This document shows positions 1 to 8,378 of a stretch of 64,000 nt of DNA, one piece after another. A program made the position numbers and the translations under genes. The notes under the pieces are model-generated. The model was not told where the DNA came from. It did no database searches and saw nothing but the letters and a program-made list of their open reading frames with translations. Position 1 is the first letter of the stretch, and every line of letters starts with the position of its first letter. The DNA is taken from NCBI RefSeq assembly GCF_007115095.1, contig NZ_SULH01000001.1, positions 353,409-417,408 on the forward strand, read 5' to 3'. The DNA is from Levilactobacillus enshiensis (GTDB lineage Bacteria > Bacillota > Bacilli > Lactobacillales > Lactobacillaceae).

Positions 1-675
1 AACCGGGACCAATTTGTCAACAAGGTACTCCAAGATGGTTCAACGGTTTCAACCGGTGTCGTTTCAACTGGTTTGGTGGAAAACAAGGGTAAGGACTTCA
101 ACACCGATGCTGCTGTTCCTTCAGCTACGAGCTACAACCTGAAGAAAGCTAAGCAACTTTGGAAGGAAGCTCTGAAGGAAACTGGTCGTTCAAACTACTC
201 ACTGACCTTAACCGCTGACGATACACCAGCTGGTAAGAACTCAGCTGAATTTATTCAGAGTCAATGGGCTAAGTTGGGCAACATCAAGGTCACGAACAGC
301 AACCTGCCATTCAAGACACGGTTAGCGCGTTCACAAAGTGGTGACTTCGATGCCGTTATCTCCGCATGGGGTGCCGACTTCCCAGACCCAATCTCCTTCT
401 TATCACTCTTCACTTCTGGTAACTCTTACAACAACGGGAGATGGTCTTCCAAGGCTTACGACAAAGACGTTGCCGCAGCTACTGGTAAAGACGCTAACAA
501 CACAACCGCTCGTTGGAACGATTTGGTTAACGCGCAAAAGACGATCTTGAACGAACAAGGGATTATCCCAATTTACCAACAAGGGAAAGCCCAACTCGTT
601 AAGTCTAAGGTTCAGGGATTGGTTTACTTCCCAACCGGCGCTAACTGGGACTTCAGTAAGGCTTACATCAAGTAA
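1..675 (+). CDS. oppA: Oligopeptide ABC transporter substrate-binding protein OppA (3' part)
   Basis: Open from the first base of the window to the stop at 673-675, so only the C-terminal 224 residues are present; the signal peptide and lipobox lie outside. The visible part has the family-5 extracellular solute-binding pattern: a TGLVENKGKDFNT stretch, the LTADDTPAGKNSAEFIQSQW segment, and a GWGADFPDP-like loop (AWGADFPDPISFL) typical of peptide-binding lipoproteins. It would bind peptides outside the membrane and hand them to OppB/OppC. It sits directly upstream of oppBCDF in the same direction, separated by a hairpin at 733-765. That layout commonly lets the binding protein be made in excess of the membrane components. 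Function is secure from sequence and context; peptide specificity cannot be read. Confidence 0.92.
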   Translation, partial: NRDQFVNKVLQDGSTVSTGVVSTGLVENKGKDFNTDAAVPSATSYNLKKAKQLWKEALKETGRSNYSLTLTADDTPAGKNSAEFIQSQWAKLGNIKVTNSNLPFKTRLARSQSGDFDAVISAWGADFPDPISFLSLFTSGNSYNNGRWSSKAYDKDVAAATGKDANNTTARWNDLVNAQKTILNEQGIIPIYQQGKAQLVKSKVQGLVYFPTGANWDFSKAYIK

Positions 676-732
676 GTTCTTGTTAACTCAGTGATTACTG
701 TCGGGTAACCGACTTCATAAGTTTTATCGGGG

Positions 733-766
733 AGTAAGGATTAACGCGAGTTGATCCTTACTTTTC
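733..766 (+). terminator. Hairpin/attenuating terminator between oppA and oppB
   Basis: AGTAAGGATTAAC (733-745) pairs with GTTGATCCTTACT (750-762) with one wobble, followed by TTTC. Because oppB follows in the same direction, this more likely attenuates than ends transcription. Confidence 0.65.
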
Positions 767-869
767 GGTATTATTGCAATCATTTATTGTCTTGTTATTT
801 TCGTAGAGTCTTTGTTAAGTTTGATAACTTAACGGTAACGAATAAGTCTACTGATTGAGAGGTAAACAA

Positions 870-1799
870 ATGGCAAAGTACCTAGCAAAGCGGATCTTCT
901 ATCTGATCCTGACCTTATTCATTGTGATTACCGTGACGTTTTTCCTGATGAAGTTATTGCCCGGGACGCCACTGACCAATCAAGCCAAGCTCTCTAAGAG
1001 TCAGATTCATCTGATTTATGAGCAATATGGGTTGAACAAACCCGTTTGGCAGCAGTACCTGTTGTATCTGGCTGGTGCGGTCAAAGGTGACTTCGGAACG
1101 TCCTTCCAATTCAGTGACCAACCCGTATCTTACTTGATTTCGAGTCGGATCGAACCATCCTTGCAGATTGGGCTGCAAGCCATGATTATTGGGGTCATTT
1201 TGGGTGTTATCATCGGGGCCTTCGGTGCAATGAAGCAAAATACGTGGGTTGATACGACGACCACGGTGGTATCTATCTTAGGGATTTCAATTCCTTCCTT
1301 CGTCTTAGCCGTACTGTTACAGTACTACTTAGGTTTGAAGGCCGGTTGGTTCCCAATCGCTGAATGGGGCGGCTTTATCTACACGGTATTGCCAACCTTG
1401 GCTTTGGGGGCGCAACCGCTGGCCGAGTCCGCGCGGTTCGTTCGGACCGAAATGGTCGACGTGTTGAGTTCGGATTACATTGAGTTGGCGAAGGCCAAGG
1501 GGCTGAGCAAAACCGGTGTGATTTACCACCATGCGCTACGGAACAGTTTAATTCCGCTGATTACCATCGTGGGACCATTGGCCGTGAACATCATGACCGG
1601 GTCCATGGTTGTGGAAAACATTTTCTCCATTCCTGGTATCGGGGAACAATTCGTCAAGTCCGTCTTGACCAATGATTACCCAACCATCATGGGCTTAACC
1701 ATCGTCTATTCATTCATGTTGTGTGTCGTTCTGTTGATCACGGATATTCTTTACGGAATCGTTGATCCACGGATTCGACTCACAGGAAAGGCTAACTAG
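870..1799 (+). CDS. oppB: Oligopeptide ABC transporter permease OppB
   Basis: 310-residue inner-membrane permease of the DppB/OppB family. It opens with the hallmark N-terminal membrane segment (AKRIFYLILTLFIVITVTF) and an LLPGTP motif, continues with several hydrophobic spans, and carries the EAA loop around EMVDVLSSDYIELAKAKGLS that contacts the ATPases. A TTG lies in frame at 855, but ATG 870 is chosen because GAGAGG (857-862) sits 7 bases before it. The stop overlaps the AGGAGG of oppC, indicating translational linkage. It forms the translocation pore with OppC and is driven by OppD/OppF. Confidence 0.95.
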   Translation: MAKYLAKRIFYLILTLFIVITVTFFLMKLLPGTPLTNQAKLSKSQIHLIYEQYGLNKPVWQQYLLYLAGAVKGDFGTSFQFSDQPVSYLISSRIEPSLQIGLQAMIIGVILGVIIGAFGAMKQNTWVDTTTTVVSILGISIPSFVLAVLLQYYLGLKAGWFPIAEWGGFIYTVLPTLALGAQPLAESARFVRTEMVDVLSSDYIELAKAKGLSKTGVIYHHALRNSLIPLITIVGPLAVNIMTGSMVVENIFSIPGIGEQFVKSVLTNDYPTIMGLTIVYSFMLCVVLLITDILYGIVDPRIRLTGKAN

Positions 1800-1810
1800 G
1801 AGGTAAATAA

Positions 1811-2836
1811 ATGGCAGATACAGTAAAACTCCCTGAAGATAGCTTTAAGCCGATTACGTCCGATGATCGGGCGGCGTTAGATAGTGAAAAAATTGCAGCA
1901 CCTTCTCTGACCTTCGCGCAAGATGCATGGCGGCGGTTAAAGAAGAACAAGGGGGCTTGGGTCTCCTTGATTGTCTTGGTTGTCATCTTCATCATGGCCT
2001 TTGGGTCCATCTTCGTTTCACCACATGACCCTAATGCCGTGCACCCAGCCTATGCCAACTTACCTTCTAAGATCCCTGGTGTTAGCATTAATGGGTTTAA
2101 CGGGACCTTGGTCCAAGCCGGTGAACGAATCGATGCCTACAAGGCTGCTGGTGCCAGTGGTGCACATTACATCATGGGAACCGACTACTTAGGTCGTGAC
2201 TTGTTCTCACGGGTCCTTTATGGGACACGGATTTCCTTGATCATCGCGTTGGTAGCCACGTTATTTGACTTAACGATTGGGGTCACGTACGGGATGTTCT
2301 CAGGTTGGAAGGGTGGTCGCATTGATACCATCATGCAACGAATCATTGAAATCATCCTGTCCATCCCTAACTTAGTGGTTATCGTCTTACTGATCTTGAT
2401 CCTGAAACCCGGGATGACCTCGATCATTATCGCCATCGCACTGACGTCTTGGGTCAACATGGCCCGGCTGGTACGAGCGCAGACGTTAGAGCTGAAGGAA
2501 CAAGAGTTTATCTTGGCGGCTAGAACGCTGGGTGAGCGACCGATTAAGATTGCGTTTAAACACTTGCTCCCGAACCTCTCGAGTGTCATCATTATTAATA
2601 CGATGTTTACCATCCCCAACGCCATCTTCTTCGAAGCCACCTTGTCCTACATTGGGATTGGGATTTCCTCACCACAGGCTTCACTAGGGACGTTGTTAAA
2701 CGATGGACAGAAGAACTTCCAATTCCTGCCATATCAAATGTGGTGGCCAGCGTTGATTCTTTCCATCATTATGTTAGCCTTCAACCTTCTAGGTGATGGC
2801 TTGCGGGATGCGTTTGACCCGCGGACGAAAGAGTAG
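1811..2836 (+). CDS. oppC: Oligopeptide ABC transporter permease OppC
   Basis: 341 residues. A soluble N-terminal arm of about 40 residues precedes the first membrane span (WVSLIVLVVIFIMAFGSIF). The OppC-type extracytoplasmic region contains HYIMGTDYLGRDLFSRVLYG, a signature of the family. The EAA-like loop (RLVRAQTLELKEQEFILAARTLG) is the ATPase contact, and the protein ends with a typical GDGLRDAFDPR tail. AGGAGG (1799-1804) precedes the ATG and overlaps the oppB stop codon. It works as heterodimer partner of OppB. Confidence 0.95.
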   Translation: MADTVKLPEDSFKPITSDDRAALDSEKIAAPSLTFAQDAWRRLKKNKGAWVSLIVLVVIFIMAFGSIFVSPHDPNAVHPAYANLPSKIPGVSINGFNGTLVQAGERIDAYKAAGASGAHYIMGTDYLGRDLFSRVLYGTRISLIIALVATLFDLTIGVTYGMFSGWKGGRIDTIMQRIIEIILSIPNLVVIVLLILILKPGMTSIIIAIALTSWVNMARLVRAQTLELKEQEFILAARTLGERPIKIAFKHLLPNLSSVIIINTMFTIPNAIFFEATLSYIGIGISSPQASLGTLLNDGQKNFQFLPYQMWWPALILSIIMLAFNLLGDGLRDAFDPRTKE

Positions 2837-2849
2837 GTGAAGTCACGTC

Positions 2850-3950
2850 ATGGATAACGAAAAAGATATTTTGGAAGTGCGCAACTTACAAGTTAACTTC
2901 AAGACCTATGCCGGTGACGTTAAGGCAATCCGGAACGTTAGCTTTGATTTACGTAAAGGGGAGACTTTGGCCATCGTTGGGGAATCTGGTTCCGGTAAAT
3001 CCGTAACCACCCGGACGATTATGGGCTTAAATGCTCGGAACGCCGATATCACTAGTGGAACCATCATGTACAAGGGTGAAGACCTCTTAAAGAAGTCGGA
3101 AAAGGAAATGGAAGGCATTCGGGGCCAAGATATTGCCGAAATCTTCCAAGACCCAATGACCTCCTTGGACCCAACCATGAAGATTGGGCGGCAAATCGCC
3201 GAACCGCTGATGGTTCACAAGGGGATGAAGAAGGAAAAAGCCTTAGCGCAAGCTTTGGAAATGATGAAATTAGTCGGGATTACCGATGCTGAAAACCGCA
3301 TCAATGACTACCCACACCAATTCTCAGGTGGGATGCGGCAACGGATCGTCATTGCGATTGCTTTGATCAACTACCCAGAAATTCTGATTGCTGATGAACC
3401 CACGACCGCCTTGGACGTGACGATTCAGGCACAGATTCTGAATCTGATGAAGGAATTACAAGACAAAATTTCCACGTCAATTATTTTCATCACGCATGAC
3501 TTGGGTGTCGTGGCCGGCATGGCCGACCGGGTCGCCGTCATGTATGCGGGGAAGATCGTGGAATACGGGACGGTTGATGAAATCTTCTACAACCCGAAGC
3601 ACCCGTACACGTGGGGCCTGTTGAGCTCGATGCCAACACTGGATACCGGTGGCGATGAATTGCCATCGATTCCAGGGACGCCACCGGACTTATTGGATCC
3701 GCCAACTGGGGATGCTTTTGCTGCCCGGAACGCCTACGCGTTGAAAATCGATACGGAACAAGAACCACCATTCTTTAAGGTGTCTGACACGCACTATGCC
3801 GCAACTTGGCTGTTGCATCCGGATGCCCCTAAAGTGACGCCGCCCGACCAAATCGTCGCTCGGCAAAAGAAGTACGCTGAGATGCAAAAGGACTTGGTCA
3901 AGCAACAACGGCCAAGTATTCCAGTTGAAGAAGAGGAGGAACAGCAATAA
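2850..3950 (+). CDS. oppD: Oligopeptide ABC transporter ATP-binding protein OppD
   Basis: 366-residue ABC ATPase. Visible motifs are Walker A GESGSGKS near residue 43, a Q-loop (IFQDPMTSLDPT), the signature FSGGMRQR, and Walker B ILIADEPTTALD, followed by the H-loop ITHDLG. The C-terminal oligopeptide-transporter extension includes HPYTWGLLSSMP. The usual Cys-rich [Fe-S]-type tail of OppD is not evident; the end is instead Glu-rich (EEEEEQQ). Its stop overlaps the start of oppF by one base (TAATG), a translational-coupling arrangement. It powers peptide import with OppF. Confidence 0.95.
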   Translation: MDNEKDILEVRNLQVNFKTYAGDVKAIRNVSFDLRKGETLAIVGESGSGKSVTTRTIMGLNARNADITSGTIMYKGEDLLKKSEKEMEGIRGQDIAEIFQDPMTSLDPTMKIGRQIAEPLMVHKGMKKEKALAQALEMMKLVGITDAENRINDYPHQFSGGMRQRIVIAIALINYPEILIADEPTTALDVTIQAQILNLMKELQDKISTSIIFITHDLGVVAGMADRVAVMYAGKIVEYGTVDEIFYNPKHPYTWGLLSSMPTLDTGGDELPSIPGTPPDLLDPPTGDAFAARNAYALKIDTEQEPPFFKVSDTHYAATWLLHPDAPKVTPPDQIVARQKKYAEMQKDLVKQQRPSIPVEEEEEQQ

Positions 3951-4909
3951 TGGATTACGAAAATGCCGAAAAAATCCTCGAGGTCAAGCACCTCAAACAG
4001 TACTTCAACGTGGGTAAGCCCGATGAGGTTCGCGCCGTTGACGATATCTCCTTTGATATCTACAAGGGTGAGACCTTTGGCCTGGTTGGAGAATCCGGTT
4101 CTGGGAAGACTACGACTGGCCGCGCAATCATTCACTTGTACGAGCCAACCGCTGGAGAGATCTTATTTAACGGCAAGAACGTAGATAACTTTACCAGTAA
4201 GGCTGATCAACGAGAATTTCGTCAGGACATGCAGATGATTTTCCAAGACCCGTATGCGTCACTGAATCCCCGGATGAAGGTCAAGGATATCGTGGCTGAA
4301 GGAATCGACATCAACCACTTGGCCAAGGACGACGCTGACCGGAGCAAAAAGGTTGAAGACTTGCTGGAAACGGTGGGCCTGAATAAGGACCACTCCAGTC
4401 GGTATCCCCACGAATTCTCTGGTGGCCAACGGCAACGGATCGGGATTGCCCGGGCCCTCGCCGTTGATCCGAAGTTCGTGATCGCTGATGAACCGATTTC
4501 TGCCTTGGACGTGTCCATTCAAGCCCAAGTCGTTAACCTGATGAAGAAGCTTCAGCGAGAACAGGGCTTAACGTACCTGTTCATTGCGCATGACTTGTCC
4601 ATGGTTAAGTACATCTCAGACCGCATTGGGGTCATGCACTACGGTCGGATGCTAGAAATCGCCGATTCTGACGAAATCTACGCCCACCCGCTGCATGACT
4701 ACACTAAGAGTCTGCTGTCTGCCGTGCCAGTTCCTGATCCTGAGTTTGAACGGACCCGGGAAGAAATTGCGTACGATGCCAGCAGAGAAGGCGATGGTAA
4801 GGAACGAAAGTTAGTTGAAATCGCTCCCCATCACTGGGTTCGTGCTGCCGATGATGAAATTGACATGTACACGCAACGTGCTCATGAGGCGTCATTGATT
4901 AAAAAGTAA
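3950..4909 (+). CDS. oppF: Oligopeptide ABC transporter ATP-binding protein OppF
   Basis: 319 residues with a complete ABC ATPase core: Walker A GESGSGKTT, Q-loop MIFQDPYASLNPRMKV, signature FSGGQRQRIGIARAL, Walker B FVIADEPISALD, and H-loop IAHDL. The HPLHDYTKSLLSAVPVPDP element is the OppF-type C-terminal extension. It is coupled to oppD by a one-base overlap and is the last gene of the unit, followed by a strong terminator. Together with OppD it forms the heterodimeric motor of the peptide importer. Confidence 0.96.
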   Translation: MDYENAEKILEVKHLKQYFNVGKPDEVRAVDDISFDIYKGETFGLVGESGSGKTTTGRAIIHLYEPTAGEILFNGKNVDNFTSKADQREFRQDMQMIFQDPYASLNPRMKVKDIVAEGIDINHLAKDDADRSKKVEDLLETVGLNKDHSSRYPHEFSGGQRQRIGIARALAVDPKFVIADEPISALDVSIQAQVVNLMKKLQREQGLTYLFIAHDLSMVKYISDRIGVMHYGRMLEIADSDEIYAHPLHDYTKSLLSAVPVPDPEFERTREEIAYDASREGDGKERKLVEIAPHHWVRAADDEIDMYTQRAHEASLIKK

Positions 4910-4913
4910 ATTG

Positions 4914-4949
4914 AAAGCACTGTTGCTGTGATGGCGACAGTGCTTTTTT
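4914..4949 (+). terminator. Rho-independent terminator after oppF
   Basis: AAAGCACTGT (4914-4923) and ACAGTGCTTT (4937-4946) form a perfect 10-bp stem with a T run. Confidence 0.9.
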
Positions 4950-4956
4950 GTTGGGT

Positions 4957-5101
4957 CTAAAGTTGAAAGTTCCAAAACTAGGTAACATAGTGGGTTAGGT
5001 CGCCTTACCGGTCGGCAAATATGGGCTGGATCGGTGCGAACACAACTTGAAGCCTCGAAAGCCCCGAGTCTACAAGCTTGGTTTTCTACTAAGCCAGCAA
5101 G
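4957..5101. repeat. Left-half copy of a dispersed non-coding element (copy 1)
   Basis: Begins CTAAAGTTGAAAGTTCCAAA, like the left end of the complete copy at 52420 (CTAAAGGTTGAAACTTCCAAA). It continues through the conserved core GCCTTACCGGTCGGC, ATATGGGCTGGATCGGTGCG, AACACAACTTGAAGCCTCG and GAGTCTACAAGCTTGG to CTACTAAGCCAGCAAG. The right half is absent: the phosphatase-gene terminator follows directly. It lies between two convergent transcription terminators. Confidence 0.7.
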
Positions 5102-5104
5102 AAC

Positions 5105-5138
5105 AAAAAAGTTCCGCCGACGATATCGTCAGCGGAAC
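5105..5138 (-). terminator. Terminator of the histidine phosphatase gene
   Basis: GTTCCGC...GCGGAAC forms a 14-bp stem across 5111-5138 with one wobble position. On the minus strand it is followed by six T (5105-5110). Confidence 0.88.
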
Positions 5139-5154
5139 CTTTGCTGTTAGGGAG

Positions 5155-5811
5155 TTACTTCACTTTGCCCTCAGTATTGTTGTAATAGTTAACCTGGTAG
5201 TGCCCATCCTTAACGGTCAGCTTGGTGATGCTGCCATTGTCAACGGGAACGGAAACATCGATGTCGGAATACTTCGACACGATGCTCCGAATAGTGGTGC
5301 TGTGGGTGGCAATTAAGATGCGGTCACCATCAGTGGCAGCGGCAATGACGTGATCCAGACCAGGTTGCACGCGTGCCCAGAACTCAGCGTTATCTTCAGC
5401 ATCGCCAAAGGGGTCCTGTGCCTTGAACATATCCTTGGTCTTTTCAATGGTCAGGTTAGCGATCATGGCGTTGAATGAGTCTAAACCAAGTGGTGTTCCC
5501 AACGTGTGCCAGGTCATGCCGGTATCCATACCTTCGAAGAAGCCAAAGTTTTCTTCCCGGAAGGCAGGTTCGGTCGTCAAGGCAACGGGAGCATCATTAG
5601 CGGCTAAAATGCTTTTAGCGGTGTTTTGCGCCCGAGTGGTGTCACTAGCGTAGGCAGCGGCAAATGATAGCTTAGAGAGACGTTCACCGGCTCGCTTGGC
5701 GTCTGCAATCCCTTTGTCGGTCAGAGGCGAATCGGACCACCCTTGAATGCGGTGGTATTTGTTTAAATAGGTTTGGCCGTGACGGACCAAGTAGAGTTCA
5801 ACTGATGCCAT
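5155..5811 (-). CDS. Histidine phosphatase (phosphoglycerate mutase-like) family protein
   Basis: 218 residues. The N-terminus MASVELYLVRHGQ carries the RHG motif (R10 H11 G12) whose histidine is phosphorylated in this family. DTTRAQNTA, FREENFGFFEGM and the second catalytic histidine in IATHSTTIRSIV complete the fold. AAGGAG precedes the ATG at a good distance. The family covers phosphatases for sugars, nucleotides and other small molecules as well as cofactor-dependent mutases. The GpmA-specific insert is not evident, so a broad phosphatase is more likely than the glycolytic mutase. Monocistronic: a terminator follows and the upstream gene is more than 300 bases away. Confidence 0.88.
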   Translation of the reverse strand: MASVELYLVRHGQTYLNKYHRIQGWSDSPLTDKGIADAKRAGERLSKLSFAAAYASDTTRAQNTAKSILAANDAPVALTTEPAFREENFGFFEGMDTGMTWHTLGTPLGLDSFNAMIANLTIEKTKDMFKAQDPFGDAEDNAEFWARVQPGLDHVIAAATDGDRILIATHSTTIRSIVSKYSDIDVSVPVDNGSITKLTVKDGHYQVNYYNNTEGKVK

Positions 5812-6158
5812 GTTTTGGTCTCCTTTGATAATAAATGATATGAGGTGCGACGCAGTGACAGCAAGACATGCCAGCTGCGTTGGATGTTGACTAGTGGTGG
5901 TGACAAAATGGTGTTCAAAAGATAGCCACCAGCGACACTAGACTGCTAGTTTAACAGTTATGCGCTGGTTTTTAAATGACTTATGAAAAGGTAAGCGGTT
6001 TCCAGCACGACTTGTTATTAATTTAGAAATAATAGCGGCATTGGTCGCAGATAATACCAGGTACGTGGCGTAACTGCTCACCCGATTGCGCTGGTAGATT
6101 CGGTAAGGTGGTGGCAAAGTTTAAGCCACCATAACGGGCGAAATCTGAAACAATTACG
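5812..6158. other. Intergenic region between phosphatase and antiporter genes
   Basis: No supportable gene. It must contain the phosphatase promoter (minus strand). A small hairpin, GGTGGC (6110-6115) with GCCACC (6125-6130), lies just past the antiporter stop but lacks a T run. Otherwise I see nothing. Confidence 0.5.
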
Positions 6159-8015
6159 CTAATTCAGAATTCCTAGTTCACGCCGAATCTCGCGCGCAGT
6201 AGCGGCACTGCTGGTGAAGATGATCCGGTCATTGAATTTGAGCGTGGTACTCCCGGTTGGTCGAATGAAATGGCCTTCACGGAAAATTTGACTGATTGTG
6301 ATGTCCTTGACGAATGGCAAGTTGTGGATTTCCTGGTCGGTGTAGCGACGATTGCGCAATGCCACTTCGTAGACGGCAGAGGTCGACGCCGTCAGTAGAC
6401 GCAGGGTGGTTGGGGTCTCAATCAGGCTCCGGAGCATGGCAATATTGACGTTCGGTGTGTTGTAGACCTCAATTCCCAAAGCAGTTAGCTCGTCTTCCCG
6501 TGCGTCCAAGACGTTGCGGTCCTCGAAACGCACGATGACCCGGTTGACACCGTACGCCTTGGCAGCCTTAGCCAGCTCATAGTTCTTGGTGGCGTTAAAG
6601 TGGCCGAGCACAACGATGTCAGCATCGAAGGCATCCTGGGACTCAACCACCTTGGTATCCAACGAAGACAGCAGTTTGGCGTTGACCTCGGAGTTGTAGG
6701 TCTTGAAGTTGGCCTCTTTATCGGTATACATGGTGATGTCGTACCAGCTGTCAGCCAGCTGTTGGGCGACAGGAACCGTGAGCAAATTGGTGCCAATGAA
6801 GTGCACCGTCGATTTTTTCAAGTCCTCAGCTTCAGCGGAATAGCCGGTGTTGAAGAGCAGTGGCCCGAGTACACAGGTGAGAATGGCGGCGAGCAAGAAT
6901 GCACCGGATTGTTGTGTGGTGACGACCTTCATGGATTTGGCAACTTGCAGGACGGCCAGGACCATGGTGATGGTCGCAGCCGAGATGGCAGTTCCAGCAA
7001 AGGCGTTGCCCCGTTTGAAACGTAACCGGAGGATGAAGTAAACGGCGGCTTTGGCCAACAGATAGGCGACAAAGAAGGCCGGAATCAGGAGGAGGGTCGC
7101 CGGGTCGGCCAGCAATGTGCGGAGGTTGAGGTCAGCCCCACTCATCATGAAGAAGATGGGGATGAAGAACCCGTAACCGATACCGTCCAACCGAACCATG
7201 GTATTTTCTTGCGGTTGCAAAAGTTTCATGACGATTCCGGCAACGAAGGCGCCCAGGATTCCCTCGGCCCCCACAGATTCGGCAATGACGACCAGACTGA
7301 AAATTAGGAAGAATGCTAGGCGGATGTCGAGTTGCGTCGTGGATTTATTGATACTCTCAAAAAAAGTGAAGAACGGTTTGAACCGCCGAAAGAGGATGCC
7401 GGCAGCTAGGAAGACCAGTAGGAGAAGCCACAAGGATTTACTACTGTTGCCGAAGATCGAGGCGTAAACGGTCAACGAAAATAGGGGCACGATTTCCCCT
7501 AGGGCGGCCACTAACAAGACGGTTTGGCCGAACGGTTTACTCAGCAGCTCTTTTTCCTTCAAGGTGGCGATGACGATTCCTAGGGAAATCGTCATGAAGA
7601 TGATGGCCGCTAGCCACGGGTCTTTGAAGAGTCCGGTCCATTGACAAATGAAGCCCAGCAAAAGCGACGTGACCATAATGGCCGCGTAACTGCTGACGGC
7701 CAGAAAAACTGGCGAGTACTTGGACGCGTTACCGGCGACCTTGGCGGCCAGTGGTGTCTGCGGACGCTTGCGGCGGTTGAATAGACTGAAGTCGATTTCC
7801 ATCCCACTGAGAAACAGGAGGAAGATGACCCCCGTATTTGAAAGCAAGGAAAGTGTGGTGTTGCTGTGAACGATGTTGAGAACGCTAGGGCCCAACAGGA
7901 TTCCCACGAGGATCTCCACGACGGCGGTGGGCAGGACGGTGAGCTTGAATTTCGCCATCACCAGCGGCGTCACCAACGCGGCGGTCAGAATGATTAATAA
8001 AGAAACTTGATCCAT
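6159..8015 (-). CDS. Monovalent cation:proton antiporter (CPA2, KefB-like) with TrkA domains
   Basis: 618 residues. About 12 hydrophobic segments occupy residues 1-390 in the Na+/H+ exchanger pattern, including EILVGILLGPSVL and the ESVGAEGILGAFVAGIVM segment typical of CPA2 proteins. A cytosolic TrkA-N-like Rossmann domain follows from about residue 405, then a TrkA-C-like domain (NLPFVKDITISQIFREGHFIRPTGSTTLKFNDRIIF). The start is moved from GTG 8024 to ATG 8015 because GGGGGTG sits a normal distance before the ATG. The Rossmann loop reads FIGTNLL instead of GxGxxG, so nucleotide control may be altered. It probably exchanges K+ or Na+ for protons at the membrane; the ion is not readable. 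Confidence 0.88.
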   Translation of the reverse strand: MDQVSLLIILTAALVTPLVMAKFKLTVLPTAVVEILVGILLGPSVLNIVHSNTTLSLLSNTGVIFLLFLSGMEIDFSLFNRRKRPQTPLAAKVAGNASKYSPVFLAVSSYAAIMVTSLLLGFICQWTGLFKDPWLAAIIFMTISLGIVIATLKEKELLSKPFGQTVLLVAALGEIVPLFSLTVYASIFGNSSKSLWLLLLVFLAAGILFRRFKPFFTFFESINKSTTQLDIRLAFFLIFSLVVIAESVGAEGILGAFVAGIVMKLLQPQENTMVRLDGIGYGFFIPIFFMMSGADLNLRTLLADPATLLLIPAFFVAYLLAKAAVYFILRLRFKRGNAFAGTAISAATITMVLAVLQVAKSMKVVTTQQSGAFLLAAILTCVLGPLLFNTGYSAEAEDLKKSTVHFIGTNLLTVPVAQQLADSWYDITMYTDKEANFKTYNSEVNAKLLSSLDTKVVESQDAFDADIVVLGHFNATKNYELAKAAKAYGVNRVIVRFEDRNVLDAREDELTALGIEVYNTPNVNIAMLRSLIETPTTLRLLTASTSAVYEVALRNRRYTDQEIHNLPFVKDITISQIFREGHFIRPTGSTTLKFNDRIIFTSSAATAREIRRELGILN

Positions 8016-8176
8016 AAGATTCACCCCCGAAAAAGTTCCCTTACATTATAGCAAAATTGCGGCCACAAGACTGGAATAAAGGCACCACCTAGAGGGCATT
8101 TCAACGATAATTGACCAACACGGGTTGACCTAAATTTAGTGCAGTCAGTTTACTTTATTTATCACGAAAACACGTG

Positions 8177-8344
8177 TAGAATGGTAAGTCGAATTATTAC
8201 GTCTGCCGACCAGTGGCTGCGGGTGATGGGGATGACAATTTTCCCATCATGGGGGAGTGAACTGGCCGAGTGGGCTGTCAAGGTTTAGTGTTCTGGACGT
8301 CATCAGCGACTGTCAACAGGTGTTGATCGGTGGTTCCAGAACAC
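8177..8344 (+). promoter_or_regulatory. Structured leader upstream of the HelD-like helicase gene
   Basis: Three stacked inverted repeats precede the gene. CCAGT (8210-8214) pairs with ACTGG (8261-8265), enclosing TGATGGG (8224-8230) with CCCATCA (8243-8249). A perfect 10-bp pair follows, GTGTTCTGGA (8288-8297) with TCCAGAACAC (8335-8344), ending 21 bases before the ribosome-binding site. A -10-like TAGAAT lies at 8177-8182. There is no T run after the last stem. I cannot match it to a named riboswitch. Confidence 0.5.
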
Positions 8345-8378
8345 GTTAGTTTGCCCAATTAATCGAGGAGGGATTGGC

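Noticed and set aside
5047-5316. 89-codon plus-strand ORF across the repeat, terminator and phosphatase end
   Set aside because: Antisense to a clear gene and built from repeat plus terminator sequence.
8210-8344. T-box or known riboswitch upstream of helD
   Set aside because: No T-box sequence, specifier loop or terminator/antiterminator pair; the gene is not an amino-acid gene.
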